From positions 1-36,370 of the forward strand of contig JAUWNI010000030.1 of NCBI GenBank assembly GCA_030612705.1: DNA of 36,370 nucleotides, written 5' to 3'. Position numbers and translations under genes: made by a program. Under the pieces are notes generated by a model. That model was not told the DNA's origin, made no database searches, and saw only the letters and a program-made list of their open reading frames with translations. Positions 16,835 through 24,340 of this stretch are shown here, in pieces. Position 1 is the first letter of the stretch; the number at the start of each line of letters is the position of its first letter. This DNA is from Phycisphaerae bacterium (GTDB lineage Bacteria; Planctomycetota; Phycisphaerae; UBA1845; Fen-1342).

Positions 16835-18784
16835 ATGCTTCCCGGACACAAGGAATACCCACATATTTTCTCGCCGGGCAAACTCGGAAAGCTCGAGACG
16901 AAGAACCGCATCAAGTACGCCTCCACCGAGACGAACTTCAACTACTCCGACGGCTATGTCGCCGACAAAGAAGTCGCCTACATGGAGGCCCAGGCCCGCG
17001 GCGGCGCCGGAATCGTCACCACCCAAGGCGCCTACACCGACCCGCGCGGCGAAGGCAAGGGCTACGTCGGCATGATGGCCATCTGGGACGACAAGTTCAT
17101 CCCCGGCCTCAAACGGATCGCCGACGTGATCCGCAAGTACGACGCCGTCTCGGTCCTACAGCTCATGCACTGCGGCCGCGTCGGCGGGATCCACCTCGAC
17201 TACACCGTCGGCCCATCGGTCGTGGATCAGCGGCTGCCCCGGTTCCGACCACCGCGCGAGATGACCGCCGAAGAGGTCGAGATCTGCATCGCGCAGCACG
17301 TGCAGGGTGCGCTGCGCTGCGCCGAGGCCGGCTTCGACGCCGTCGAAATCTCCGGAATCGTCGGCTACCTCCTCTCCAATTTTATCTCTGCCTACACGAA
17401 CAAACGCAATGACGAGTTCGGCGGCGACGTGCAGCAGCGAGCCGAGTTCCCCCGACGAATCGTCGCCGGCATCCGCAAACAGCTCGGACCCGACTACCCG
17501 ATCATCATCCGCCTCTGCGGCGAGGAACTCCTGCTCGACCGCGGCGGCAACACGCCCGAGGAGAGCCTCGAAATCAACCGCATCATCTGCAACGCCGGCG
17601 TCGACATGCTCTCGGTGACCGTCGGCTGGCAGGAATCGGCCGAGTCCGTAATCTCCCGCGACATCCCCCAGGGCAACTGGCTCTACGTCGCCAAGCGATT
17701 CAAGAACGAGCTGAAGATGCCCGTCTGTATGGCCTACCGGCTCTTCGAGCCCAAGTACCCCGAGGCCGCCCTGGCCGAAGGCTCCATCGACTTCTGGGAG
17801 AGCTGCCGGGCGATGATCGCCGACCCCATGCTCCCCAACAAGATCCTCGAGGGCCGCCAGGAGGACATCATCCCCTGCATGGCCTGCAATATCTGCCTCG
17901 CCCGCCTGTTCCGCGACGCGGAGCTCACCTGCGGCGTTCGCCCCACGCTCGGCCACGAAAGCGAGGCCGATTGGGGCTTCTACGGCTTCAAGCCCACGAC
18001 CGACAAACAGAAGATCATGATCGTCGGCGCGGGGCTGGCGGGGTTGCAGGCCGGTGCCGTCGCCGCGGAGAAGGCTCACGACGTCACCATCTACGAAAAG
18101 AAGGACAAGATCGGCGGCCAGGCCGCCACCGCCGCCAACGGCCCCTGGGGCGACGTCGAGTTCCTGCGGCTCGTCAACCACCTGCGATCGTGCTGCGAAA
18201 GCAACGGCGCCAAGATCAAAACCAACACGACCGTGACAACGGAGCTCATCGAGAGAGAATCGCCCGACAAAATCATCCTCGCCACCGGCGCCAAACCCGA
18301 CCGCGAAGCCTTCCCCGGCGGCAACGGCGATAACGTCGTGAGCTGCCTCGACTTGATGGACGGCGTGGTCAAACCCGGTAAACGCGTGGTGATCGTCGGC
18401 GAGAAGGGCGTCGCCATCTCCACCGCCCTTTTCCTCGTCGACAAGGGCGAATACGACGTCTCGATCGTCGGGGCGGCCAAGAAACTCGGCCTGGACGTAA
18501 ACCCCTCTTACATCTGGCGCTACATGAAGAAGCTGAAGGAGGGGGGCGTTACGCAGTATACGCGGCACAAGGTCAAGGCGCTTGCGCCGGAGGGTGTCCT
18601 CGCCGAGGATCCCGATGGGCGGGAGGTCATGATCCCCTGCGACACCATCGTTCTGGCGAATATGGTGCCCGACAACGACGTGAAATACAGCAAGGGTGAG
18701 CTATACACCATTGGCGACGCCCTCGTGACCCGCAGGGCCAACGCGGCCATCCATGATGCGTACCGACTGGCCATGACCTTCTGA
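16835..18784 (+). CDS. OYE-family NADH:flavin oxidoreductase with Fe-S and FAD/NAD domains
   Basis: A 649-residue multidomain flavoenzyme of the 2,4-dienoyl-CoA reductase / trimethylamine dehydrogenase / BaiCD type. Residues 1-340 form the FMN TIM barrel (FSPGKLGKLETKNRIKYAS; GYLLSNFISAYTNKRNDEFGG). A [4Fe-4S] cluster follows with Cys348, 351, 354 and 366; this CxxCxxC spacing is that of trimethylamine dehydrogenase and BaiCD rather than the CxxCxxxC of E. coli dienoyl-CoA reductase. From about residue 390 comes the FAD/NAD half (IMIVGAGLAGLQAG; VVIVGEKGVA). It probably reduces an activated C=C bond or oxidises an amine. ATG 16835 is chosen because AAGGAG (16823-16828) is 6 bases upstream; an in-frame extension to 16727 would lie in the repeat element. 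The ferredoxin gene follows after 14 bases. Confidence 0.9.
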   Translation: MLPGHKEYPHIFSPGKLGKLETKNRIKYASTETNFNYSDGYVADKEVAYMEAQARGGAGIVTTQGAYTDPRGEGKGYVGMMAIWDDKFIPGLKRIADVIRKYDAVSVLQLMHCGRVGGIHLDYTVGPSVVDQRLPRFRPPREMTAEEVEICIAQHVQGALRCAEAGFDAVEISGIVGYLLSNFISAYTNKRNDEFGGDVQQRAEFPRRIVAGIRKQLGPDYPIIIRLCGEELLLDRGGNTPEESLEINRIICNAGVDMLSVTVGWQESAESVISRDIPQGNWLYVAKRFKNELKMPVCMAYRLFEPKYPEAALAEGSIDFWESCRAMIADPMLPNKILEGRQEDIIPCMACNICLARLFRDAELTCGVRPTLGHESEADWGFYGFKPTTDKQKIMIVGAGLAGLQAGAVAAEKAHDVTIYEKKDKIGGQAATAANGPWGDVEFLRLVNHLRSCCESNGAKIKTNTTVTTELIERESPDKIILATGAKPDREAFPGGNGDNVVSCLDLMDGVVKPGKRVVIVGEKGVAISTALFLVDKGEYDVSIVGAAKKLGLDVNPSYIWRYMKKLKEGGVTQYTRHKVKALAPEGVLAEDPDGREVMIPCDTIVLANMVPDNDVKYSKGELYTIGDALVTRRANAAIHDAYRLAMTF

Positions 18785-18798
18785 GAAAGGATGGAGAT

Positions 18799-19026
18799 AT
18801 GTTCCCGGTGATCAACGTGTTCAGGTGCGACGGGTGCGGCGTTTGCGTCAAGCGGTGCCCCGCCCAGATCATGGGCCTGATCAACGGCAAGGCCGCTTAC
18901 CTGCAAATGCTGTGTGAGGAATGTGGCATCTGCGCCGAGGTCTGCCCCACAAACGGTATTCAGTTCGAGTTGCCCAGGGCATACGGCGCTGGCGAGGTTC
19001 ACGAGGCGTATCAGTCCAAGCGATAG
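18799..19026 (+). CDS. 2[4Fe-4S] ferredoxin
   Basis: A 75-residue ferredoxin with two CxxCxxCxxxCP motifs (CDGCGVCVKRCPA and CEECGICAEVCPT). It is a likely electron carrier between the ior oxidoreductase, the OYE-type flavoenzyme and the rest of the cluster. A purine-rich ribosome site (AAAGGATGGAG) precedes ATG 18799. The C-terminal ~20 residues (RAYGAGEVHEAYQSKR) are an extension without cysteines. It lies 14 bases after the flavoenzyme and 62 bases before the last gene of the block. Confidence 0.9.
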   Translation: MFPVINVFRCDGCGVCVKRCPAQIMGLINGKAAYLQMLCEECGICAEVCPTNGIQFELPRAYGAGEVHEAYQSKR

Positions 19027-19088
19027 CCGGAGATTCTCTTGCACGCGTATCGGCCGCCCAAGGCGAGCATAGCAAGAAGGGAATGATG

Positions 19089-19574
19089 ATGGACATACCC
19101 ATCGAACAACGCTTCAAGGTCCTGTGTGAGATTGTCCGCGCCCAGCACTTCGCATGGCGGCAGGCTGCGCTGACCATGGCTCCGGATCTGGACCCGGAGG
19201 AGCTCGGCAACAAGATGTGGGAAATCATCGGGGTCCAAACGGCCAAGGCGTACCTGAAACGACTGGACCCCGAGAAGCCCCTGGCCCCACAGGTGGCGCA
19301 GTCCATCGCCTGGTCCTCCGTCTGCATGGGGGAAGACGCTACGGTGGAGCCAGGCCAGGGGGACGAGGCCTTCGTGAGACACGCCGACTGCCCTTGGTAC
19401 CACTGGCACAAGCGGCTGGGCATCCTGAAAGAGGATCAGCCCGGATGCGACGCCTGGTTCTTCACCACGGTCGCGGAGATCAACAAGGCACTGAGGACCA
19501 ACATCAAAATCGAGACACAATGCTCCCTTCCGACCGGTGGCGACAGCTGTCTGCGGCGGATCTGGGTAGAGTAG
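19089..19574 (+). CDS. ATC-hydrolase/DUF6125-like small protein
   Basis: A 161-residue soluble protein resembling the family that includes L-2-amino-thiazoline-4-carboxylate (ATC) hydrolase and DUF6125 proteins. The conserved-looking part is the C-terminal half with HADCPWYHWHKRLG, then LPTGGDSCLRRIW; the Cys residues and the GDSC segment could bind a metal or act in catalysis. Three ATG codons lie in a row (19083, 19086, 19089) after AAGAAGGG; 19089 gives the best spacing. It closes the catabolic block. If it is a true ATC-hydrolase relative, it would open a five-membered N/S heterocycle, but this assignment rests on pattern memory only and the substrate is not known. Confidence 0.55.
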   Translation: MDIPIEQRFKVLCEIVRAQHFAWRQAALTMAPDLDPEELGNKMWEIIGVQTAKAYLKRLDPEKPLAPQVAQSIAWSSVCMGEDATVEPGQGDEAFVRHADCPWYHWHKRLGILKEDQPGCDAWFFTTVAEINKALRTNIKIETQCSLPTGGDSCLRRIWVE

Positions 19575-19787
19575 CCAGGCTCAGGTTTGAGGGCGCCGAC
19601 ACAATGAAACCCGCCGAATGTCTGCGGGTCTCTGCTTGCGCCGTGCCAGGAGGCGTTTGAGAATCACGGTGGCGCCCACGTTCCGTCGTGGGCATCTTCG
19701 CTGCTCGTGGAACACGGCCAGGATACAGTGCGGCTGCTAAAGGAATCCCAACGCGCTCTGGAGCGGATTCAATTACGGGCCGTTGCT

Positions 19788-19835
19788 TCGGGAGGGCGAG
19801 CCTCCCGGCGAGCCGCGGCTCAGCAGGAACTTCGC
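19788..19835. repeat. CGGGAGG palindromic repeat
   Basis: CGGGAGG and CCTCCCG form a 7-bp stem around GCGAG, followed by GGCGAGCCGCGGCTCAGC, which can also pair with itself. From memory, repeats of the form GGGAGGGCGAG...CCTCCCG...CGAGCCG are scattered through planctomycete genomes; copy number here cannot be tested. Confidence 0.45.
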
Positions 19836-20071
19836 ACTCTCTGTGACGCCGGAGACCAATTGAGAGCGCTCTAGAACCCACCGCTATGGCCGAGCTCCCA
19901 CCGCCATCCGGTCCGGCGCGCGGCTTGGTCGGCGCTCAGGCTCGTCAGGAAGTCCTTCCACGGCATAGCTTGCAGCGTCTCGGTGGTGGCGTGGCCGACG
20001 CGCCGGATGATCGTGGCCACATTCTCAACATCGGCCGCACTGTCCGCCTCTACACTGTTAACGGCCGATTT

Positions 20072-20088
20072 CTTCGCTGTTCGCGAAG
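20072..20088. repeat. short hairpin CTTCGC/GCGAAG
   Basis: CTTCGC (20072-20077) and GCGAAG (20083-20088) around TGTTC. It resembles the core of the long hairpin at 20357-20417 (TTCTTCGC...GCGAAGAA), so the two may be related copies. Confidence 0.45.
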
Positions 20089-20101
20089 TTTTCTCGCTAT
20101 A

Positions 20102-20184
20102 TGGGTGGCCCGTCGCTTCAGCGGCGGGGGACACGAATGGACCGTCGATTCGTGTCCCCCACGGCTAAAGCCATGGGCCACCCA
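20102..20184. repeat. 83-base imperfect inverted repeat
   Basis: Left arm 20102-20138 begins TGGGTGGCCCGTCGCTTCAG, and right arm 20148-20184 ends CATGGGCCACCCA. The 37-base arms match with about half a dozen mismatches around a 9-base centre. The innermost 13 bases or so (GGGGGACACGAAT / ATTCGTGTCCCCC) and the outermost 10 are perfect. It would make a long cruciform or RNA hairpin. It has no coding content. Confidence 0.75.
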
Positions 20185-20356
20185 ACTCCTTGGACCCTCG
20201 GCCCCTCAGCCCCTTGGTCCCTTTGGTTGCGGCCAAAGGCCGCGCTGTGGAATCACCGCAATCCACTTGTTTATCAGCCGTGAATCCCCCGCAGCGCAAA
20301 GCAGAGCTTTACACTCCCCCAATCAATGGCTTGTTACCCAATCGCGCACGGGCATT

Positions 20357-20417
20357 CTGTACTACTAACGATGGTTTTCTTCGCTTCCCGCGAAGAAAAC
20401 CATCGTTAGTAGTACAG
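20357..20417. repeat. perfect 28-bp inverted repeat with 5-base loop
   Basis: Left arm 20357-20384 starts CTGTACTACTAACGATGGTT and right arm 20390-20417 is its exact reverse complement; the loop is TTCCC. No T-run follows on either strand. It lies 85 bases beyond the stop codon of the minus-strand B12-domain gene, so it may act as a transcript-end hairpin, but its perfect length suggests a recent repeat or processing substrate. Confidence 0.85.
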
Positions 20418-20501
20418 GGCGGGGGTCTGCTTCCCCGATCAACGAAAGATGCTCCACGACGCGGGGCGCTCTCCGTGGCTACCGGTACGTATCCGCCGCT
20501 C

Positions 20502-21209
20502 TCAGACGGCAACTTTCCGACGGCGGCGGCGCTTTTTGACGATTCCGAGCCGGCGCGGGCCGGGCGTGCGAGGCCCAAGCTCGGTGACCGTCCGGACCAC
20601 GTCGCGGGGAAGCTCGACGAAAACGTCGGCGCCGACTTCCTGCCAAAGCCCGTCGACACGATTGAATACGCCGCCGCTGACGACAATGTTCATGGTGGGG
20701 CAGACGCCGATTTCGCGGATCAGCTCGACGAAACGCCGCACGCCGGGCACCTCGGGCGGCTGGGTTCCGTAGATCATCAGCACGTGCGGGCACAGATGAC
20801 CGACGAGCTTGAGCAGTTCGTCGTCGGGAACGCCGGCCCCGATGATATACACATCCCACCCGTCGGACTGGAAAAGATCGGCGAGCATCTGGCCGCCGAT
20901 CCCCTCGCGCTCGTCCTCGGCACAGGAGATCATGATCCGTTTGCCGTTGGATGCCCGTTTCGGCAGGTGAGACTGCAACTGGTCGGTGACGGTGCGGTTG
21001 ATCCGGCAGGCCATGTTATCGATCGCAATGTCGATGCGGTCGTCACGGAAGAGTCGTTCGACCTGGACCATCGCCGGCCAGACGACATCGAAAGCGATAT
21101 GAGCAGCCCGCTCACCGTGGTCGATCGCGTCGGCAATGATGTCGAAACATTCGGCCCGCCGACCGGCGAGCAAGGGTTGCATGTAACGGGTGAGCAAAGG
21201 CTCGGGCAT
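20502..21209 (-). CDS. B12-binding-fold protein lacking the cobalamin-ligating His
   Basis: A 235-residue protein with a helical B12-binding-2-like N-terminal part (residues 1-88) and a Rossmann-type B12-binding part (89-200: RIMISCAEDEREGIGG, VVSGGVFN). In corrinoid proteins and CarH/LitR regulators the first strand is followed by ExHxxG; here the aligned text is DEREGIG, with Glu102 where the cobalt-binding His should be. The end is strongly basic (KKRRRRRK), suggesting nucleic-acid or membrane contact. GGAGGTGA lies 6 bases before the ATG. No methyltransferase or DNA-binding HTH is fused. It may bind cobalamin base-on, bind another ligand, or be a sensor relict; its role is unknown. Confidence 0.8.
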   Translation of the reverse strand: MPEPLLTRYMQPLLAGRRAECFDIIADAIDHGERAAHIAFDVVWPAMVQVERLFRDDRIDIAIDNMACRINRTVTDQLQSHLPKRASNGKRIMISCAEDEREGIGGQMLADLFQSDGWDVYIIGAGVPDDELLKLVGHLCPHVLMIYGTQPPEVPGVRRFVELIREIGVCPTMNIVVSGGVFNRVDGLWQEVGADVFVELPRDVVRTVTELGPRTPGPRRLGIVKKRRRRRKVAV

Positions 21210-21559
21210 CGGCAGTCACCTCCCATCGGGCTGTCTACCGACGTGCTCCGCACGCGGGGCGCAATGACCTCGACAGGCCGTTCGTTACGAAGCCGGCGCC
21301 TCCGTGCTGCCGGAACCTAATTGTTCGCTGTGTTTTGACCGACCCCGGTCCCCGGGATCACCTTTCCCCTGCCGTTGCGTATTTAATCGGGTGGGCCGGA
21401 CGTTTTCTCCAGCCCCGATCGACCCCGATAATCGCTCGGCAACCGTCACGCGAATGCTGCCGGCACCGTCATGCGCGGCGGAGCGGCAATCGTTGCCGCC
21501 GACACATATTATTTTCGGAGCCTGCCGTTTCCGCGTGCAAAAACGGCCGCTTCAATCGG

Positions 21560-21589
21560 TTGAAAAAACACTCAGCGCCCCCGTAGATT
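21560..21589 (+). promoter_or_regulatory. candidate promoter (TTGAAA-18-TAGATT)
   Basis: TTGAAA (21560-21565) and TAGATT (21584-21589) are spaced 18 bases apart. It would serve the small membrane protein and possibly trigger factor. The match to the housekeeping consensus is moderate. Confidence 0.35.
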
Positions 21590-21621
21590 CTGCGCCGAGC
21601 CGCACGGAACGCCTCCGGCGC

Positions 21622-21649
21622 TTGACATGGAACCCAACCGGCCTAACGT
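21622..21649 (+). promoter_or_regulatory. candidate promoter (TTGACA-16-TAACGT)
   Basis: A perfect TTGACA box (21622-21627) is followed after 16 bases by a poor -10 (TAACGT, 21644-21649). It is an alternative to the upstream candidate. Confidence 0.3.
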
Positions 21650-21778
21650 AGTCACTCAGCTACGCTCTCCACGACGCGACGACCGACGTCCGGTTGTCGG
21701 CGATGTGGATGATCGGCAGACCCCGGTCTGATTGAGGCGAGCAGTTCAGCGGGCCGGAGATGAAAAGGAGTAGCATCT

Positions 21779-21988
21779 ATGCAACGGTGGATGACGAAAA
21801 TGCGACCCCTGGCTTATGGCGGAGTCACGCTCGGCGTCTTGCAAGGGTTCCAGACGGTCGACTTCAACCAGATCTGGTTCCAATTTTTATACGCGATTCT
21901 GAACGCGATTGTGAGCCTGCTGTTGGGCGGCGATGCAAGCTCGCTCTCCAGCAGCGACTACGGCTCACCATTCGGAAGCTTCTTCTAA
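21779..21988 (+). CDS. small membrane protein, function unknown
   Basis: A 69-residue protein not assigned to any family. AAGGAG (21765-21770) is 8 bases before the ATG, strong support for translation. The middle (IWFQFLYAILNAIVSLLLGG) is one hydrophobic segment likely to span or lie on the membrane; the tail is Ser/Gly-rich with aromatic residues (SSSDYGSPFGSFF). The N-terminus is basic. It lies 58 bases upstream of trigger factor on the same strand and may share its promoter. I do not know its role. Confidence 0.65.
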   Translation: MQRWMTKMRPLAYGGVTLGVLQGFQTVDFNQIWFQFLYAILNAIVSLLLGGDASSLSSSDYGSPFGSFF

Positions 21989-22046
21989 CCCGTCGATAGC
22001 AAAACGCACGATGTGTACGAGATCAGGCACCTGGTAGGAGAGAGAG

Positions 22047-23576
22047 ATGGACATTCCCGGAATCGCAACCGGCATGACCGACCCCGAGCTGCTGGATCGC
22101 GCGGACCAGGATTCCGAGAAGCTGCTCGAAGAGCTGAAGGAGAAGGTCAAGGTCGAGATCGACGACATGGGCACGCTGCGGAAAAAGCTCGCGATCACGG
22201 TCCCGGCCGAGGTGATCGAGAAGCAGCTCGAGCACAATTTCAACGAAATCCGCAGCGATGCGATCGTGCCGGGTTTCCGCAAGGGCCGAGCCCCGATTCA
22301 ACTGGTGCAGAAGCGTTACGGCGCGGACGTGCGCGAGTCGCTGACGACCACTATTCTCGGACAGGCGTTCTTCGCGGTAACCGAGACCAACGACCTCGAA
22401 GTGCTCGGAGACCCGCTCTTCAACATCGCCACCGACGAAGGCGAGAAGCTGATGGAGCTCGACGAAGCGCTCCAGCACTACAAACTGCCGGAGAGCGGCG
22501 ACTTCAGCTACTCCTGCGAGGTCGAGATCAAGCCGACCTTCGAACTGCCCAAGCTAAAGGGCATCAAGGTCAAGGCACCGAAGATCAAATTCACCGACAA
22601 GGACATTAAGGAACAGATCACGCGGCAGCGCAAGATTCGCGGGCGCTACGAGCCGCTGACGACGGGGGCCGCCAAGGCGGACGACCTGATCATCGCCAAG
22701 ACCAGGCTGACCGTCGACGGAAACGTCATTAAGGAGGAGGACAACGTCGAGCTTGGCGTCCGGCCGACACGCCTGGACGGCATCCAGCTCGAAAAACTCG
22801 GTGAGGTGCTCACCGGTACCAAGCCGGGAGACACTTGCTCGACCGAGTGCGAAATCCCCGACGATTTCGAGCGCACGGACCTGCGCGGCAAGCAGGGCAC
22901 CTTCGAGTTCACCATCCACGAAATCAAGCGGCTCAAGCCGGTGTCGGTCCAGACGGTGGTCGAGCAATCCGGGGCCGAGACGGAAGCCGAGCTGAAGCAA
23001 TTTCTCCGCGACGACATGGAAGCCGAGCGCGATCGGCTGATCGAGCGGGCCAAGCGAGAGCAAGTGCTCGATTACCTGCTCGAGAAGATCCCGATGGAGT
23101 TGCCCGACAATCTCTCCGCCCGGCAGACCGACCGTGCCGTGCTCCGCAAGGTGATTGATCTCCAACAGCGGGGCGTGCCGCAGAGCGACATCGATGCACG
23201 GATCGACGAGTTGCGGACCAGCGCCAAGGACGAGGTTGCTCGCAGCCTCAAGCTCGATTTCATCATGGAGAAGATCGCCGAGCAGCTCGAGGTGGAAGTC
23301 ACAGACGAGGAGATCAACAACGAGATCGCCCGGATGGCACGGATGTACAACCAGCGCTTCGACCGGGTGCGCGACAATCTGCACTCCCGCGGGCTGCTGA
23401 CGCAACTCGCCGAGCAGATTCGGCAGGACAAGTGCATCGAACTGCTGCTTGGCGGCGCCGAGCTACAGGAGGTTGCGGCAAAAGACGATCAGGAGTCCGA
23501 CGAGACCAAGGAATCCGACGAGACCAAGGAGTCCGACGAGGCCAAGGAATCCGACGAGGCCGAACCGGAGAAATAA
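22047..23576 (+). CDS. tig: trigger factor, ribosome-associated chaperone
   Basis: A 509-residue trigger factor that binds nascent chains at the ribosome exit. The ribosome-binding loop VPGFRKGRAP is near residue 76, after an N-terminal extension of about 40 residues. The middle part corresponds to the FKBP-like domain (TGAAKADDLIIAKT...) but looks diverged, so isomerase activity is uncertain. The helical C-terminal chaperone arms fill residues 300-475. The last ~30 residues are an acidic four-fold repeat (ESDETK/ESDEAK), encoded by 18-base DNA repeats. It is longer than the usual ~430 residues because of both extensions. GTAGGAGAG precedes the ATG. It is followed by two clpP genes, as is common in bacteria, but with no clpX in the window. 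Confidence 0.9.
   Translation: MDIPGIATGMTDPELLDRADQDSEKLLEELKEKVKVEIDDMGTLRKKLAITVPAEVIEKQLEHNFNEIRSDAIVPGFRKGRAPIQLVQKRYGADVRESLTTTILGQAFFAVTETNDLEVLGDPLFNIATDEGEKLMELDEALQHYKLPESGDFSYSCEVEIKPTFELPKLKGIKVKAPKIKFTDKDIKEQITRQRKIRGRYEPLTTGAAKADDLIIAKTRLTVDGNVIKEEDNVELGVRPTRLDGIQLEKLGEVLTGTKPGDTCSTECEIPDDFERTDLRGKQGTFEFTIHEIKRLKPVSVQTVVEQSGAETEAELKQFLRDDMEAERDRLIERAKREQVLDYLLEKIPMELPDNLSARQTDRAVLRKVIDLQQRGVPQSDIDARIDELRTSAKDEVARSLKLDFIMEKIAEQLEVEVTDEEINNEIARMARMYNQRFDRVRDNLHSRGLLTQLAEQIRQDKCIELLLGGAELQEVAAKDDQESDETKESDETKESDEAKESDEAEPEK
23493..23563 (+). repeat. 18-base tandem repeat in the tig 3' end
   Basis: About four units of the form GAGTCCGACGAGACCAAG, starting at 23493, 23511, 23529 and 23547. 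They encode ESDETK, ESDETK, ESDEAK and ESDEA. The units differ mainly at third positions and Thr/Ala, so the tail probably grew by slippage and is under loose selection for acidity. Confidence 0.85.
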
Positions 23577-23680
23577 AGCTGTCGCTAAACTCGCGGCGGT
23601 GAACCGGACGATTGATGATATCGGAACAATCCCAGACGCGTTACACGTATGCGGTGTGGTTGACACCCTAAGGAGAGTCC

Positions 23681-24322
23681 ATGGCATACTGGCCGGATAT
23701 CGAAAGACCACGAGCCCAGAGCCCCCAGTACCAGAACTTTCGGCAGATGGGGCTCAACGAGATGCTCCTCGACAACCGGATCATCTTTCTGGACCTGCCG
23801 CTCGACCCGCGCATCATGGTCAACAGCAGCACAATCTGCTCGCACGTCATCAAGAGTATGCTGTATCTACAGTCGGTCAAGCGCGACCAAGACATCCACC
23901 TGTACATCAACTGTCCCGGCGGCGACATCGACGACACGCTCGCCATCTACGACACGATGAAGTTTCTCAAATGCGACATCGGTACCTATTGCGTGGGTGC
24001 CGCCAGCAGCGGGGCGGCGGTGATCCTTGCCGCCGGCACCAAGGGCAAACGTTATGCCCTCCCGCACGCCAAGGTGATGATCCACCAACCGTGGGGGATG
24101 GTCGGCGGACAGGCGTCCGACATGCGCATCCAGGCCGATGAGATTCTGAAGGTCAAGAGCACACTGATCGGCATCATCGCCATGGAAACGGGCAAATCCC
24201 CCGAGCAGGTCGAGAAGGACACCGAGCGCGACCGCTACATGGATGCGCTGGAAGCTCTCGAATACGGCCTGATCGACGAGGTTCTCGAAGAGGCCGCGCC
24301 CGCCAAGAAGAAAAACAAGTAA
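23681..24322 (+). CDS. clpP: ATP-dependent Clp protease proteolytic subunit (first copy)
   Basis: A 213-residue ClpP-family serine protease subunit. AAGGAGAG precedes the ATG. The His is His135 (MIHQPWG), and the Asp lies in DTERDRYMD. Aligned without gaps to the second copy, the nucleophile is Ser110 in AASSGAAVILAAG, where the usual Met after Ser is Gly and the next Gly is Ala. The charge-relay set is therefore present, but the oxyanion region is altered. The N-terminus (MAYWPDIERPRAQSPQYQ) differs from normal ClpP and may change pore or adaptor contacts. It may form a mixed ring with the second ClpP. The C-terminal tail is Lys-rich (KKKNK). Confidence 0.88.
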   Translation: MAYWPDIERPRAQSPQYQNFRQMGLNEMLLDNRIIFLDLPLDPRIMVNSSTICSHVIKSMLYLQSVKRDQDIHLYINCPGGDIDDTLAIYDTMKFLKCDIGTYCVGAASSGAAVILAAGTKGKRYALPHAKVMIHQPWGMVGGQASDMRIQADEILKVKSTLIGIIAMETGKSPEQVEKDTERDRYMDALEALEYGLIDEVLEEAAPAKKKNK

Positions 24323-24340
24323 CCCAAGGATATCCCGAGC

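Larger units (their letters stand above)
19575..20501. other. repeat-rich intergenic region
   Basis: A 927-base stretch with no convincing gene. It holds several palindromes described separately (19788-19835, 20072-20088, 20102-20184, 20357-20417). Short frames on both strands cross the palindromes and lack ribosome sites. A minus-strand frame at 19871-20134 has somewhat protein-like text (ATTETLQAMPWKDFLTSL) and could be a gene remnant, but it starts inside a repeat. Confidence 0.6.
21210..21778. other. intergenic region with candidate promoters
   Basis: This 569-base gap between the divergent B12-domain gene and the small membrane-protein gene holds no gene I can support. It should contain promoters for both directions. 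Two weak forward candidates are listed separately; nothing clear was seen for the minus strand. Confidence 0.45.

Noticed and set aside
17156-18568. Long open frame (470 codons) antisense to the OYE-type flavoenzyme gene
   Set aside because: Its codon content is the mirror of a GC-rich gene with clear FMN, Fe-S and FAD motifs on the plus strand; the antisense text is low-complexity Ala/Gly/Asp/Val.
19871-20134. Minus-strand frame of 87 codons with protein-like text
   Set aside because: It starts in the 20102-20184 inverted repeat, has no Shine-Dalgarno site and no known family; at most a gene remnant.
20357-20417. Rho-independent terminator
   Set aside because: The stem is far longer than usual and no T-run follows on either strand.
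20190-21320. Plus-strand open frame of 376 codons across the hairpin region
   Set aside because: It runs through the perfect inverted repeat and is antisense to the B12-domain gene, which has a strong ribosome site and clear fold motifs.
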